Of a stretch of DNA of 64,000 nucleotides, positions 26,128 through 36,064 are shown piece after piece (the stretch's first letter is position 1; the number at the start of each line of letters is the position of its first letter). The stretch spans positions 1,336,501 through 1,400,500 of the forward strand of contig CANLEH010000001.1 of the NCBI GenBank assembly GCA_947489665.1, in the 5' to 3' direction. The DNA is from an uncultured Roseicyclus sp. (GTDB lineage Bacteria > Pseudomonadota > Alphaproteobacteria > Rhodobacterales > Rhodobacteraceae). The position numbers and the translations under genes are program-made. Under the pieces are notes generated by a model. The model was not told where the DNA came from and did no database searches. It saw nothing but the letters and a program-made list of their open reading frames with translations.

Positions 26128-27612
26128 TCAGGCGGCAAAAGCCTTCAGCGTGGCGCGGGTGCCATCGGCCCAGATCTTTGCAAGCCAGTGCTCAAACGCG
26201 GTTGCGAAATCAGCGTGATCGGCGAGTTCACCGTAGATATTTTGCTGTGCCAGCCAATCCGCAGGGCGGTCTTTTGCGGCAATGGCTGCGGCAATCAACG
26301 CGTCCCAGGCTGGATCGTTCGGCTCAATGGCTGAGCCATCGTCGCGGGTGCCAAAGCACATGCGTGCCCATAGCGCCTCCACCAGCGCCAGCGCCTCAAC
26401 CGATTGCCCGGTTGCAATTGCTTCGCGCAGGATTGGCAACACGAACCCCGTATGGCGGGAAGATCCGTCAAACGCGACGCGCCGCGTGGTGTCCTTGATG
26501 GCGGGGTTCGCAAAGCGGCGCTCAATCAACTCGACATAAGCAGCAGGGGTCATGCCGGGGACGGGGTCGACATATGGTGCGATCCCGACGGCCTCGACCT
26601 TGCGCCAGAAGGGCGCGATATCGGCATCATTCATGCAGTCGGCAATCGTCTCGCACCCGAGCAGCTCACCTGCATTGGCCAAAACCTGATGGCCCGCGTT
26701 CAGGATGCGGATCTTCATCGCCTCATAGGCGTGCACATCCGGGGTAATGGTTGCGCCGACGTCCTCCCAACGGGGGCGCCCCGCACAGAAGGCATCTTCG
26801 ATGACCCACTGGCGGTAATTCTCATGGGTGACGGGGGCCGCGTCCTGCACCCCAAAACTCTGCGCCAGCGCCAGTTCGTCCTGGCCGGTGGCCGGCACAA
26901 TCGAGTCGACCATGGAATTTGGGAAGCTGACATTGGCGTCGATCCAATCCGCCAGGTCCGGATCGGACAGGCGGGCAAGGCCCACAATGGTCTGCCGCAG
27001 GATCACGCCATTGCCCTGCAGGTTGTCACAGCTTTGGCCGGTGAAGGGCCCATGGCCTGCGTCACGGCGCAGGCGGAGGGCTTCAACCATAGCCCCGAAT
27101 GCCGTCACCGGCGCTCGCGGAACGGCGGCATCATGGGCGATATCCGGATGGGCTGCATCGAACCCGCCGGTGACGGGGTTCAGGTAGTAGCCGCCTTCAG
27201 TCACCGTCAGCGATACAATGCGGATCGCGGGGTCGGCCATTTGTGCGATCAGGGCGCCGTTGCCGTCTTCGATCGGCAGATAGTCGATCATCGCCCCCGT
27301 GACTTCGGCCTTGGAGGATGTCGGTGACAGCTCAATCAGGGTCGTCAGGCAATCCTGCCCCAAAAGCCGTTCGCGCATCGCGGCATCATAGGGGCGCACG
27401 CCTGCGCCAATGATCGCCCAATCCAATGCCTGTCCCTGCTGCATCAAGCGATGCAGATACCAGGCCTGATGCGCCCGGTGAAAATTGCCCAATCCGATAT
27501 GAACGATCCCCGGCGACAGGTCCGCGCGCGTGTAATTAGGCACGTCGATGTCAGACGGTAAGGCCCCAAGCGTTTCAAGGGACAGGGGAAGGGCAGGGGT
27601 CAGGTCTTTCAT
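26128..27612 (-). CDS. mtlK: Mannitol 2-dehydrogenase
   Basis: About 494 residues of the polyol-specific long-chain dehydrogenase family. The N-terminal nucleotide-binding part holds HIGLGNFHRAHQAWY, and the catalytic region contains VTEGGYY, SCDNLQGNG and KIRILNAGH, with the lysine used in hydride transfer. It oxidises D-mannitol to D-fructose with NAD+. ATG 27612 overlaps the smoS stop (TGATG); an ATG at 27624 is the alternative. As last gene of the smoEFGK-smoS-mtlK run, it occupies the same place as in Rhodobacter sphaeroides. A fructuronate reductase activity is less likely in this context. Confidence 0.9.
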   Translation of the reverse strand: MKDLTPALPLSLETLGALPSDIDVPNYTRADLSPGIVHIGLGNFHRAHQAWYLHRLMQQGQALDWAIIGAGVRPYDAAMRERLLGQDCLTTLIELSPTSSKAEVTGAMIDYLPIEDGNGALIAQMADPAIRIVSLTVTEGGYYLNPVTGGFDAAHPDIAHDAAVPRAPVTAFGAMVEALRLRRDAGHGPFTGQSCDNLQGNGVILRQTIVGLARLSDPDLADWIDANVSFPNSMVDSIVPATGQDELALAQSFGVQDAAPVTHENYRQWVIEDAFCAGRPRWEDVGATITPDVHAYEAMKIRILNAGHQVLANAGELLGCETIADCMNDADIAPFWRKVEAVGIAPYVDPVPGMTPAAYVELIERRFANPAIKDTTRRVAFDGSSRHTGFVLPILREAIATGQSVEALALVEALWARMCFGTRDDGSAIEPNDPAWDALIAAAIAAKDRPADWLAQQNIYGELADHADFATAFEHWLAKIWADGTRATLKAFAA

Positions 27613-28391
27613 CAGCTCATCCATTGTCCGCCATCCACGTTAAAGCATTGGCTGACGATATAGTCGGCCTCGGACGTCGCAAGGAAGACGGCCATGCCGG
27701 TCAGATCTTCGGCAACGCCCATGCGCCCGAACGGGACCGCTTCGCCCACTTCGCGCTTTTTCTGGCCGGGGGCCTTGTTTTCGTATTTCGCAAAGAAGGC
27801 GTCGACGCCGTCCCAATGCTCGCCATCGACCACACCTGGCGCGATGGCGTTCACGTTGATCCCGTGTTCGATCAGGTTCAGGCCCGCCGATTGCGTCAGG
27901 CTGATGACGGCCGCCTTCGTGGCACAATAGACGCCGACCAATGGCTCGCCGCGGCGGCCCGCCTGGCTGGCCATATTGATGATCTTGCCACCTTTGCCGC
28001 GCGCAATCATGTGCTTGGCGACGGCCTGCATCGTGAAAAGCGTGCCTTTTACGTTGATGTCAAAGCAGCGGGTGTAATCAGTCTCGGTGATCTCGACCAA
28101 CGGAGCCGCCGTGAAAATGGCGGCATTGTTGATCAGGATATCTATCGGCGCGAAACCATAGCTTTCCGCGGCACCCAAAGCATCCTCGATGCTGGAAATG
28201 CTGGTGACGTCCATCTCGACCGACAAGGCGTTGTCCGGATCCAGCTCCATGGCAGTTTCGGACGCGCGTTTCGCGTCAATGTCCGCGATAATGACGCGCG
28301 CGCCTTCGCGCAAATAGGCCTCGGCAAACGCCCGTCCGATGCCGCGTGCGGCACCGGTGATCAACGCGCATTTGCCGGCCAACCTTGTCAT
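27612..28391 (-). CDS. smoS: Sorbitol (L-iditol 2-) dehydrogenase, SDR family
   Basis: A 259-residue short-chain dehydrogenase with the NAD site [15 protein letters not shown], the NNAA motif and the catalytic Tyr/Lys in YCATKAAV. The long stretch from [13 protein letters not shown] to [14 protein letters not shown] closely follows the sorbitol dehydrogenase SmoS/PolS of Rhodobacter sphaeroides, which oxidises sorbitol to fructose. The gene overlaps the transporter ATPase gene by four bases (ATGA) and the mannitol dehydrogenase gene by one, so the polyol uptake and oxidation steps are translationally coupled. Confidence 0.92.
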   Translation of the reverse strand: MTRLAGKCALITGAARGIGRAFAEAYLREGARVIIADIDAKRASETAMELDPDNALSVEMDVTSISSIEDALGAAESYGFAPIDILINNAAIFTAAPLVEITETDYTRCFDINVKGTLFTMQAVAKHMIARGKGGKIINMASQAGRRGEPLVGVYCATKAAVISLTQSAGLNLIEHGINVNAIAPGVVDGEHWDGVDAFFAKYENKAPGQKKREVGEAVPFGRMGVAEDLTGMAVFLATSEADYIVSQCFNVDGGQWMS

Positions 28392-29392
28392 GCGATGCGC
28401 AGTCCTTGCGTATCAAAACGGTGCAGATGCTCGGCCTGTGGCGTCAGGTAGATCGTGTCGCCATGTTTGACGTCCACATCCCCTCCGGCCCGCACCGTCA
28501 TCGGGTCACAGCCCGCGACGCCGTGGACGTGGATGAAGGTGTCAGACCCCAGATGCTCGGCCACGCCGACCGTTCCCTGCCATTGTCCGGCAGTTGTCGA
28601 TACGTCGAGATGTTCCGGCCGGATGCCGATGGTCTGGGCGTTGTGCTCCGCCGCGGCGGCGCCTTCGATGAGGTTCATCTTGGGCGACCCGATAAAGCCC
28701 GCAACAAAGGTGTTGCGCGGGGTCCGGTACAGTTCCAGTGGCGATCCGACCTGCTCGATATGGCCCGCCCGCAACACCACGATCTTGTCGGCCATTGTCA
28801 TGGCTTCGACCTGGTCGTGGGTCACGTAAATCATTGTGGTGTCGAGCTTTTTGTGCAGCTCGCTGATTTCCATCCGCATCCCAACACGCAACGCGGCGTC
28901 GAGGTTAGACAGCGGCTCGTCAAACAGGAACGCCGCCGGTTCGCGCACAATCGCGCGGCCAATGGCGACACGCTGGCGCTGACCACCGGACAATTGCCCC
29001 GGGCGACGATCGAGGTAGTCGGTCAGGTTCAACGCCGCCGCCGCATTCTCGATGCGCCGGTTTTGTTCGGCTGGGTCCATCTTCGCCATCCGCATCGGAA
29101 AGGCGATGTTCTTGCGCACCGTCATATGCGGGTAAAGCGCGTAGGACTGGAACACCATGGCCAGCTTGCGCTTGGCGGGCGGCACCATCGTGGCATCTTC
29201 GCCATCGATGTCGATCTGCCCGTCCGTCACATCCTCCAGCCCGGCAATCAAACGCAGCAGGGTGGATTTACCGCAGCCCGAGGGGCCGACGAAGACGACG
29301 AACTCACCGTCATTGATCTCCAGGTCCAGCGGCGGGATGACTTCAACGTCGCCGAACTTCTTTTGTACTTTCTGAAGCGTGATACGTCCCAT
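28388..29392 (-). CDS. smoK: Polyol ABC transporter ATP-binding protein
   Basis: A 334-residue sugar-importer ATPase of the MalK/UgpC/SmoK type: Walker [11 protein letters not shown]-loop region [11 protein letters not shown], signature LSGGQRQR, Walker [12 protein letters not shown], switch histidine in YVTHDQ, and a C-terminal regulatory domain with GIRPEHL. It powers uptake through the two permeases encoded just upstream. GGAG lies seven bases before the ATG. In the family one ATPase can serve more than one importer, but its place in the polyol operon makes sorbitol/mannitol uptake the likely task. Confidence 0.92.
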   Translation of the reverse strand: MGRITLQKVQKKFGDVEVIPPLDLEINDGEFVVFVGPSGCGKSTLLRLIAGLEDVTDGQIDIDGEDATMVPPAKRKLAMVFQSYALYPHMTVRKNIAFPMRMAKMDPAEQNRRIENAAAALNLTDYLDRRPGQLSGGQRQRVAIGRAIVREPAAFLFDEPLSNLDAALRVGMRMEISELHKKLDTTMIYVTHDQVEAMTMADKIVVLRAGHIEQVGSPLELYRTPRNTFVAGFIGSPKMNLIEGAAAAEHNAQTIGIRPEHLDVSTTAGQWQGTVGVAEHLGSDTFIHVHGVAGCDPMTVRAGGDVDVKHGDTIYLTPQAEHLHRFDTQGLRIA

Positions 29393-29403
29393 GGGTCGTC
29401 TCC

Positions 29404-30234
29404 TTACTTAACGGCGCCGAAGGTCAGGCCTCGGACAAGTTGTTTCTGGCTGAACCAGCCAAGGATGAGGATTGGCGCAATGGCCATGGTCGAGGCCGCC
29501 GATAGCTTGGCGAAGAACAGACCCTCGGGTGAGGAGTAGCTGGCGATAAAGGCTGTCAGCGGTGCCGCATCGACCGAGGTCAGGTTCAGGGTCCAGAACG
29601 CTTCGTTCCAGGCCAGGATAAAGTTCAACAACAGCGTCGATGCGATGCCGGGAACCGCCATGGGCGTCAGCACATAAAGCAGCTCGTCCTTCAGGGATGC
29701 GCCATCCATCCGCGCGGCTTCCAGGATCTCGCCCGGAATTTCACGGAAGTAGGTGTAAAGCATCCAGACAATGATCGGCAGGTTGATCAGCATCAGGATC
29801 ACGACCAGCGCATAGCGATTGTCGAGAACGCCCAACTCGATACACAGCAGGTAGATCGGGTAAAGCACGCCGACCGCAGGCAGCATCTTCGTCGACAGCA
29901 TCCACAACAGGATGTCTTTGGTGCGGCGCGAGGGCACGAAGGCCATGGACCAGGCCGCAGGGACAGCGATGATGATGCCCAATATGGTCGAGCCACCGGC
30001 GATGATGACCGAATTCCACAAGAACCGCATGTAGTTCGAGCGTTCTTGCACCACCCCGTAGTTCTCCAGCGTCCAGTCAAAGAACAGGAAGACCGGCGGG
30101 TTGGCGATCGCCTCGGCCTCGGTTTTGAACGAGGTCAGGACGGTCCACAGGATCGGGAAGAAGATCAGGAGCCCGATGGTCCATGCAATGGCGGTGTTGA
30201 GGGCCTTGCGTGGTGTTGTAACGGCGCGTGCCAT
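29404..30234 (-). CDS. smoG: Polyol ABC transporter permease, SmoG type
   Basis: A 276-residue inner-membrane permease of the MalG type with about six transmembrane helices. The cytoplasmic EAA loop ([16 protein letters not shown]) that docks the ATPase lies near residue 185. A GGAGGG ribosome site precedes the ATG. It pairs with the SmoF permease encoded 14 bases upstream, and with SmoE and SmoK makes a complete binding-protein-dependent polyol importer. Confidence 0.9.
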   Translation of the reverse strand: MARAVTTPRKALNTAIAWTIGLLIFFPILWTVLTSFKTEAEAIANPPVFLFFDWTLENYGVVQERSNYMRFLWNSVIIAGGSTILGIIIAVPAAWSMAFVPSRRTKDILLWMLSTKMLPAVGVLYPIYLLCIELGVLDNRYALVVILMLINLPIIVWMLYTYFREIPGEILEAARMDGASLKDELLYVLTPMAVPGIASTLLLNFILAWNEAFWTLNLTSVDAAPLTAFIASYSSPEGLFFAKLSAASTMAIAPILILGWFSQKQLVRGLTFGAVK

Positions 30235-30248
30235 AGTTCAGTCCCTCC

Positions 30249-31178
30249 TCAGCGGTCCAGGTTCTTGCCGACGATGCGCATCAGGAAGATGGCAACGATA
30301 TTGGCAAGGATGATGGCGTAGACACCGCCTGCCGATCCCAGACCGATGTTCTGGCTTTCCAGAACCCGCTGGTAGATCAGGTAGGTGAGCGTCCGCGTCC
30401 CGAAGGCGCCGCCGGTGGTGACAAAGATTTCCGCAAACACAGCCAGCAGGAAGATCGTTTGGATCAGGATCACGATGGTGATCGCGCGGCTCAGGTGCGG
30501 AAGGGCGATAAAGAAGAAGCGGGCAAGGGGGCCAGCGCCGTCCATCTCTGCGGCTTCGAGCTGCTCGCTATCGAGCGATTGGAACGCGGTCAGAAGGATC
30601 AGCGTCGCAAAGGGCAGCCACTGCCACGAGATAATCAGGATCAGCGAGAACATCGGCACGTCACTCAGCCAGACCACAGGGTCGGCTCCAAATGCGCGCC
30701 ACAGATGGGCGAACAGACCGTTGGTGGGGTCCATGAACATGTTCTTCCAGACCAACGCCGAAACGGTGGGCATCACGAAGAAAGGTGCGATGACGAGGAT
30801 ACGGACAACGCCCTGACCCCACATCGGTTGGTCCAGCAGCATCGCCAGCAGGATGCCGAAGATGACCGAGACCGCGAGGACACCGCCCACAATGACAAGC
30901 GTGGTGATAACGGCATCCGTGAAGGCGCCCGAAGATGCAAAGGCACTGAAGTTCTGAAAGCCAACCCAATCAAGGGTCGGGAAGCCGGTGATGTAGTCTA
31001 GCAGGAAATCGCCGAAGCCATCTCCGCGCTCGCCGATCCGGTCCCCACGCAGGGGCAGGAATCGTTTGAACGACAAGATCAACGTGAGCGAGAGAGGCAC
31101 CAGCATCCAGACCAAGAGCAGGAAAACTGCCGGGGCCATCATGATGCGTGCCGCTGATCGGGAACTCTGGGTTGCCAT
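30249..31178 (-). CDS. smoF: Polyol ABC transporter permease, SmoF type
   Basis: About 309 residues of the MalF-type permease family, with six or more hydrophobic helices and the EAA loop QLEAAEMDGAGPLARF. ATG 31178 with GAGGA eight bases upstream is preferred to a start five codons earlier. About 120 bases separate it from the binding-protein gene, a gap that holds a strong GC hairpin. It should form the membrane channel with SmoG. Confidence 0.9.
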   Translation of the reverse strand: MATQSSRSAARIMMAPAVFLLLVWMLVPLSLTLILSFKRFLPLRGDRIGERGDGFGDFLLDYITGFPTLDWVGFQNFSAFASSGAFTDAVITTLVIVGGVLAVSVIFGILLAMLLDQPMWGQGVVRILVIAPFFVMPTVSALVWKNMFMDPTNGLFAHLWRAFGADPVVWLSDVPMFSLILIISWQWLPFATLILLTAFQSLDSEQLEAAEMDGAGPLARFFFIALPHLSRAITIVILIQTIFLLAVFAEIFVTTGGAFGTRTLTYLIYQRVLESQNIGLGSAGGVYAIILANIVAIFLMRIVGKNLDR

Positions 31179-31257
31179 GACGCAAATCCTCATCGTTCAG
31201 GCGCAAGGCCCGTTGAAACGCTGGGTGAACTTTTATTGGAGTTTTTTGGGGTTGGAA

Positions 31258-31276
31258 GGCGGCGGCGACCGCCGCC
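31258..31276 (-). promoter_or_regulatory. GC-rich hairpin between smoE and smoF
   Basis: GGCGGCGG, a CGA loop and CCGCCGCC form a perfect 8-bp hairpin just after the smoE stop. There is no T-run in the transcript direction. Such hairpins behind binding-protein genes commonly protect the upstream message and lower expression of the permease genes; that role is inferred here. Confidence 0.6.
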
Positions 31277-31299
31277 CTCCGATGTATGTCGCCCAGGGC

Positions 31300-32619
31300 T
31301 TACTGGTAACCAGCTGCCGACAGGGCTTCGTTGACGATGTTCTGAGCGTTCGCGAGCGCGTCTTCGACGGACTGCTGGCCGGCGTAAGCGTTCGAGAATT
31401 CCTGGCTCACTTCGGTCCAGAAACCAGCGAATTCAGGGATCGCCATGAACTGAACGCCGGTGTACGGCACAGGGTCCACAGTCGGCTCGTTCGGGTTCGC
31501 CGAAAGGATCGAGTCGAGTGTCATCTGTGCGAACGGAACGTCCGCGTAGTTCGGGTTGTCGTAGAGCGACTGACGTGCGCCGGGCGGGACGTTGGCCCAA
31601 CCTTCGTTCTCAGCAACCATCTCGATGTAGGCTGTACCGGTGGCCCACTCGATGAACTGCATGGCTTCGTCCTGCTGCTGCGTACCGGCAGGAACTGCCA
31701 GTGCCCAAGCCCAGAGCCAGTTCGAACGCGGGCCGAGGCCGTTGTCGGGTGCCAGCGCGAAGCCAACGGAGTCGGCAACTTCGGAGTCGTCGGGGTTGGT
31801 CACGAACGATGCTGCCACCGTTGCGTCGATCCACATGCCGCAGAGACCCTGGTTGAACAGCGAGAGGTTCTCGTTGAAGCCATTGGTCGCGAAGCCGGCG
31901 GGGCCGGATTCCTGCATCATGTCGTTGAAGAAGTTGATGGTCGTGGCCCAGGCTTCGCTGTCGAGCTGAGCGTTCCACTCTTCGTCTACCACGCGTGCGC
32001 CGAAGGAGTTGGCCATCGCGTTGATGAACGCGCCGCCTTCGCCCCAGCCCGGCTTGCCGCGCAGGCAGATGCCGTTGATGTCGTTGTCACGGTCGGTCAT
32101 TGCCGCGGCCGCTTCACGGATGAATTCCCAAGTGGGGGCAGCGGGCATTTCCAGGCCAGCAGCTTCCATCAGGTCCGTGCGGTACATCACCATCGACGAT
32201 TCGCCGTAGAAGGGTGCTGCATAGAGCGTGCCGTCGTGGGACAGGCCGCCGCGCATTGCGGGCAGGATGTCATCGACGTTGTACTCTGCGGACAGGTTGT
32301 CCAGTGGGACCAGCCAGCCGTTGGAACCCCAGATCGGAGCCTCGTACATGCCGATGGTCATGATGTCGAACTGCCCACCTTCGGTGGTGATGTCGGTCGT
32401 AACACGCTGACGCAGAACGTTTTCTTCCAGTGTCACCCACTCGACTGCAATGCCGGTTTCTTCGGTGAACTGGTCTGTGTAGCCCTGCATCCGGATCATG
32501 TCGCCGTTGTTCACGGTCGCAATGGTGATGGTGGGCGAGTGGCCGTCGGCAAATGCCGCAGTGGCCGAAGCGCACAGCGCAATTGCGCTGGTCGTGCGAA
32601 GCACGGTCTTCATAAACAT
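31300..32619 (-). CDS. smoE: Polyol-binding protein of ABC importer
   Basis: A 439-residue periplasmic solute-binding protein. The first about 24 residues are a signal peptide ending in AAFA-DG. The mature part has the family 1 extracellular solute-binding fold (TIATVNNGDMIRMQGYTDQF; YAAPFYGESSMVMYRTDLM). GGGAGGA stands a few bases before the ATG at 32619. It delivers sorbitol/mannitol to SmoF/SmoG. It is the first gene of the leftward operon, and a perfect palindromic operator (32690-32703) lies 70 bases upstream. Confidence 0.92.
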   Translation of the reverse strand: MFMKTVLRTTSAIALCASATAAFADGHSPTITIATVNNGDMIRMQGYTDQFTEETGIAVEWVTLEENVLRQRVTTDITTEGGQFDIMTIGMYEAPIWGSNGWLVPLDNLSAEYNVDDILPAMRGGLSHDGTLYAAPFYGESSMVMYRTDLMEAAGLEMPAAPTWEFIREAAAAMTDRDNDINGICLRGKPGWGEGGAFINAMANSFGARVVDEEWNAQLDSEAWATTINFFNDMMQESGPAGFATNGFNENLSLFNQGLCGMWIDATVAASFVTNPDDSEVADSVGFALAPDNGLGPRSNWLWAWALAVPAGTQQQDEAMQFIEWATGTAYIEMVAENEGWANVPPGARQSLYDNPNYADVPFAQMTLDSILSANPNEPTVDPVPYTGVQFMAIPEFAGFWTEVSQEFSNAYAGQQSVEDALANAQNIVNEALSAAGYQ

Positions 32620-32689
32620 CCGGATCCTCCCTGGTTGGATGTGATGTTCACAAGGTGCGTGAAAAATGTGCGTCGCGTCAAGAAAAAAC

Positions 32690-32703
32690 TTTACGCGCGT
32701 AAA
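32690..32703. promoter_or_regulatory. Palindromic LacI-type operator before smoE
   Basis: TTTACGCGCGTAAA is a perfect 14-bp palindrome, extendable outward by A/T pairs after one mismatch. It lies in the 95-bp gap between smoE and the LacI-type regulator gene. A near-identical site precedes the regulator gene itself (33813-33828). A central CG in an even palindrome is typical of LacI-family operators. That the local regulator binds here is inference from position and repetition. Confidence 0.75.
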
Positions 32704-32714
32704 TTTTTGAGAGG

Positions 32715-33746
32715 TCAGGCAGAGTCCCGCAAGATCAACCGGGCGGGATAAAGTGTTTCCTCTCGGGCATTTAGATGCCCACCGCTTTCGATCAGCTCGA
32801 ACATGGATTTCACGGAATGCTTTGCCACGGCGCTGTAATCATGGGCGGCGGTCGTCAGCGACGGGCAGGTGAAGCGCGAAAACGGATGATCATCGTGGCT
32901 GGCGACTCGCAAATCGCACTCTTCCCCGCGCCCCACACGCAGCCCCCGTTCATAAGCCGCCGCCAGAAATCCGATGGCCAGACGGTCGTTGCTGCACAGG
33001 ACGGTGCCGTTGGTCAGCTCGCCCGCGTCGAACGCGGCATGGGCGCCTGCGCGCCCGATCTCCTCAAACCCCCAGCCCTGGCCGCTCACCTTGTGGACGA
33101 CCGGATCATGCCCCTCCCGCTCCATGGCTTCTATATAGGCGGTGCGGCGTTTGTTGGCGTTGGGGTTGGCGGGCGTACGCATTTCGAAGAAGCAGGGCGG
33201 GGTGCCGGACCGGCACAGATATTCCACTGTCTGATTGACGAAACTGGCATTGTCCGAGCCGATGAACGCCTCTCCCATGCCGTCCAGATTACTGTCGAAC
33301 AGAACGGTCGGGACATTCTTGCAAAACGTCTCGATCGCCAATTTGTCCGACGCGCGCCCAAGCGGTGCGAACAGAACGCCCGCCGGTTTCACCGAGCGAA
33401 GCGTTTCGAGATTGTCGATTTCCTGCTCAGACGTCCCGTGTGAGCTCAACAGGATCGGGCGAAATCCGGCCTCAATGACGAGCGTCTCAATCGTACGCGC
33501 GATCTCCGAGAAAAACGGGTCCGACAGGAACGGCACGACGATGCCGATATTCTTGGTCTGCTGCCGGTTCTGGTTCACCGCGTAGATGTTCGGACGATAG
33601 TCGTATCGGTCGAGCGCGGCCTCAATCCGTTCACGGGTCTTGGGCCGAACCGAGTCCGGGTTGTTGAAATACTTCGACACCGTCGGCCGGGAAATCCCGC
33701 TGACGGATGCAAAGTCTTCCATATTCCTGATCGTCTCGCCCGGCAT
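32715..33746 (-). CDS. LacI-family regulator of the polyol operon
   Basis: A 343-residue LacI-type repressor. The N-terminal helix-turn-helix is EDFASVSGISRPTVSKYFNN, followed by the hinge region RYDYRPN and a periplasmic-binding-protein-like sensor domain (NIGIVVPFLSDPFFSEI...). It lies upstream of smoE in the same direction and should sense a polyol or a derivative. Two copies of one palindrome, before smoE and before this gene, suggest that it represses the transport operon and itself. The start at 33746 is kept because it allows a full N-terminus; an internal ATG eight codons in has a closer AGGA. Confidence 0.9.
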   Translation of the reverse strand: MPGETIRNMEDFASVSGISRPTVSKYFNNPDSVRPKTRERIEAALDRYDYRPNIYAVNQNRQQTKNIGIVVPFLSDPFFSEIARTIETLVIEAGFRPILLSSHGTSEQEIDNLETLRSVKPAGVLFAPLGRASDKLAIETFCKNVPTVLFDSNLDGMGEAFIGSDNASFVNQTVEYLCRSGTPPCFFEMRTPANPNANKRRTAYIEAMEREGHDPVVHKVSGQGWGFEEIGRAGAHAAFDAGELTNGTVLCSNDRLAIGFLAAAYERGLRVGRGEECDLRVASHDDHPFSRFTCPSLTTAAHDYSAVAKHSVKSMFELIESGGHLNAREETLYPARLILRDSA

Positions 33747-33812
33747 AACCTTGCTCGATGGTTTCTTGGGTCCGAGCGTAGGGCAGGGCGCGCGATCTGA
33801 GAAGTAAAATAT

Positions 33813-33828
33813 CTTTGCGCGCGTAAAG
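33813..33828. promoter_or_regulatory. Second LacI-type operator, before the regulator gene
   Basis: CTTTGCGCGCGTAAAG differs from a perfect palindrome, and from the smoE site in its shared 14 bases, by one base. It lies about 70 bases upstream of the regulator start, mirroring the distance at smoE, and suggests autoregulation. Confidence 0.68.
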
Positions 33829-33882
33829 TTTTCGTGCGGACCACGGGATGGCTCACGCGAATTGAGGCGGCGGTTTGGGGAA

Positions 33883-33918
33883 ATCCCTGGTGCTGCTGCG
33901 GAGATTTGAACTCCGGAC
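33883..33918 (-). repeat. Duplicate of the tRNA-Thr 3' end (36-bp direct repeat)
   Basis: These 36 bases are identical to 33998-34033, which span the T-arm, acceptor 3' strand and CCA of tRNA-Thr plus five bases beyond. The rest of the tRNA is missing here. The copy lies downstream of the intact gene in tRNA orientation, as expected for an attachment-site duplicate left by an integrated and later lost element. Confidence 0.8.
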
Positions 33919-34002
33919 TCAGAGTATCCGCTCCGGCGGACGCGCGTCAGTCCGGCCTTGCCCGTTTCGCAGGCATGGATGCCGGTCTGTGCGGAAGATC
34001 CC

Positions 34003-34077
<75 letters not shown>

Positions 34078-34165
34078 GATCAGGTGGCGGCGGTTTAGTG
34101 TCTCAGGTCGCACCTTGCAAGCGCAATCTGGACCCTTCCGGCGCGGCGGGGTAAAGCCATGTTCC

Positions 34166-34330
34166 ATGGCGTCCGACCAAGGCAATAAACAACCTGCCAA
34201 GCCCGCCCCAAAGACCCGAGAAGATCGGCTCAAGGCGGCGCTGAAGGCAAACATGGCCCGGCGCAAGGCGCAGACAAAGGCCCGGGCCCGCGCGCAGACG
34301 CAGTCCGATGACGGGCAGAGCAAAGAGTAG
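34166..34330 (+). CDS. Small basic protein upstream of murA
   Basis: A 54-residue, strongly charged product beginning MASDQGNKQ. Its second half is rich in Lys, Arg and Ala ([19 protein letters not shown]) and probably one helix. The ATG at 34166 lies ten bases before the murA ribosome-site region ends the cluster, and the stop is ten bases upstream of the murA ATG, so it is probably co-transcribed with murA. I recall short Lys/Ala-rich proteins at this position in related genomes, but no function is known to me. Confidence 0.6.
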   Translation: MASDQGNKQPAKPAPKTREDRLKAALKANMARRKAQTKARARAQTQSDDGQSKE

Positions 34331-34340
34331 AGGCAGGCAC

Positions 34341-35600
34341 ATGGATAGAATCGTCGTCAAAGGCAGCGGGCCGCTTTCCGGCCAGATCCCGATCGCGGGC
34401 GCGAAGAATACCTGCCTCAAGCTGATGTGCGCGGCCTTGCTGAGTGATGAGCCCCTGACGCTGACAAACGTGCCGCGCCTCTCGGACGTGGCCACGCTCA
34501 GCGATCTGCTGGAATCGCTCGGCGTCGAAGTTGGCCGCCTGAATGAGGGCCAGACCCTCGCATTGTCGGCCACTAACCTGACCTCGCACCTCGCCCATTA
34601 CGATATTGTCCGCAAACTGCGCGCCTCCTTCAATGTGCTGGGTCCCCTGATCGGCCGCACGGGTGAGGCCATCGTCAGCCTGCCGGGCGGCTGCGCCATC
34701 GGCGCGCGCGCCGTCGATTTCCACATCACAGGGCTTGAGAAGATGGGCGCAACCGTCGAACTCAAAGACGGCTATGTCTACGCCTCGGGTGATCTGAAGG
34801 GGACGGAAGTGGAATTCCCGTTTCCATCCGTCGGTGCGACCGAAAACATCATGTGCGCCGCCGTCCGCGCCAAAGGCACCACTGTGATCAAGAATGCCGC
34901 GCGCGAGCCAGATACCAAGGCGCTGGCCGATTGCCTCATTGATATGGGGGCCGATATCGAAGGCGCAGGCACGGAACAGATCGTCGTGCGCGGTGTCGAC
35001 CGCCTGCGCGGCGCCACCCACCGCGTCATCACCGACCGGATCGAGCTTGGCACCTACATGGTCGCCCCCGGTATCGCGGGGGGCGAGGTCGAATGCCTTG
35101 GCGGTGAACGCCATTTGGTTGAGGCGCTCTGCGTCAAGATGGAAGAAGCCGGGCTAGAAATCACGCAGACCGACACAGGCCTCAAGGTCCGTCACCCGGG
35201 CGGACGGCTGAAGGCCACCGATGTAACGACCGCTCCGTTTCCCGGTTTCGCCACCGACCATCAGGCGCAATTCATGGCGATGATGTGCTTTGCCGAGGGC
35301 ACCAGCACGCTGCAGGAAACCATATTTGAAAACCGCTTCATGCATGCGCCGGAGTTGATCCGAATGGGCGCCAATATCGACGTGCAAGGCAACACCGCGC
35401 GCGTCACGGGCGTCGAAAGCCTGCGCGGCGCGCCTGTTATGGCCACCGACCTGCGCGCGTCTGTCAGTTTGATTCTGGCCGGTATGGCCGCGGAGGGGGA
35501 GACCGTGGTGAACCGCGTCTACCACCTTGATCGCGGGTACGAGCATCTGGTGCGCAAATTGCGCGGCGTAGGTGCCAATGTCGAAAGGCTCTCGGAATGA
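34341..35600 (+). CDS. murA: UDP-N-acetylglucosamine 1-carboxyvinyltransferase
   Basis: The 419-residue enzyme of the first committed step of peptidoglycan synthesis: transfer of enolpyruvyl from phosphoenolpyruvate to UDP-GlcNAc in the cytoplasm. Diagnostic parts are the N-terminal [14 protein letters not shown], the active-site loop [14 protein letters not shown] with the catalytic cysteine (the fosfomycin target), and the C-terminal [20 protein letters not shown] 34341 was chosen over an in-frame start 33 bases earlier, as it gives the canonical N-terminus. The stop overlaps the DUF2948 gene by four bases. Confidence 0.96.
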   Translation: MDRIVVKGSGPLSGQIPIAGAKNTCLKLMCAALLSDEPLTLTNVPRLSDVATLSDLLESLGVEVGRLNEGQTLALSATNLTSHLAHYDIVRKLRASFNVLGPLIGRTGEAIVSLPGGCAIGARAVDFHITGLEKMGATVELKDGYVYASGDLKGTEVEFPFPSVGATENIMCAAVRAKGTTVIKNAAREPDTKALADCLIDMGADIEGAGTEQIVVRGVDRLRGATHRVITDRIELGTYMVAPGIAGGEVECLGGERHLVEALCVKMEEAGLEITQTDTGLKVRHPGGRLKATDVTTAPFPGFATDHQAQFMAMMCFAEGTSTLQETIFENRFMHAPELIRMGANIDVQGNTARVTGVESLRGAPVMATDLRASVSLILAGMAAEGETVVNRVYHLDRGYEHLVRKLRGVGANVERLSE

Positions 35601-36064
35601 CGGACGACGCCCGATTTGAGGATGGCGGCGAAAAGCCCGTCGCCCTGCGCGCGCTGGAAGCGGCTGACGTACCCGTGCTGTCGGCGCTTGTTCAGGATGC
35701 CGTCTTCCCGATCACCGAGATGACATGGGACCGCACCCGTCGCCGCTTTGCCATCCTGCTCAACCGCTTCCGCTGGGAAGATCGCGGCAGTAAAGACGCC
35801 CCGCAGCGCACGCAGGCCGTTCTGGCCGTGGAAGACGCGATGAAGGTCTCCACCCAAGGCATCGACCGCGCCGACAAGGACATGATCCTGTCGGCCCTCG
35901 CCCTGGAATGGGCACCGGGCGAAGATGGCACCGGTCGCCTGACGCTGACCCTTGCCGGGGACGGCGCCATTGCCGTGGACGTCGAAGCGTTGGAGATCAC
36001 CCTGAAGGACGTCACGCGCCCCTATCACGCGCCCTCGGGCAAAACCCCGGATCACGGGCAATGA
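35597..36064 (+). CDS. DUF2948 family protein
   Basis: A 155-residue protein of the alphaproteobacterial DUF2948 family. Typical features are [21 protein letters not shown], the Trp-containing [20 protein letters not shown] and the ending [14 protein letters not shown]. No enzyme motif is visible. It is linked to both neighbours by four-base ATGA overlaps (murA before, the acetyltransferase after). The family's conserved place near murA/hisD suggests a housekeeping role, but the function is unknown. Confidence 0.88.
   Translation: MTDDARFEDGGEKPVALRALEAADVPVLSALVQDAVFPITEMTWDRTRRRFAILLNRFRWEDRGSKDAPQRTQAVLAVEDAMKVSTQGIDRADKDMILSALALEWAPGEDGTGRLTLTLAGDGAIAVDVEALEITLKDVTRPYHAPSGKTPDHGQ

Noticed and set aside
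31066-32751. Plus-strand open frame of 561 codons over smoE and the start of smoF
   Set aside because: Antisense to a clear binding-protein gene with signal peptide and ribosome site.
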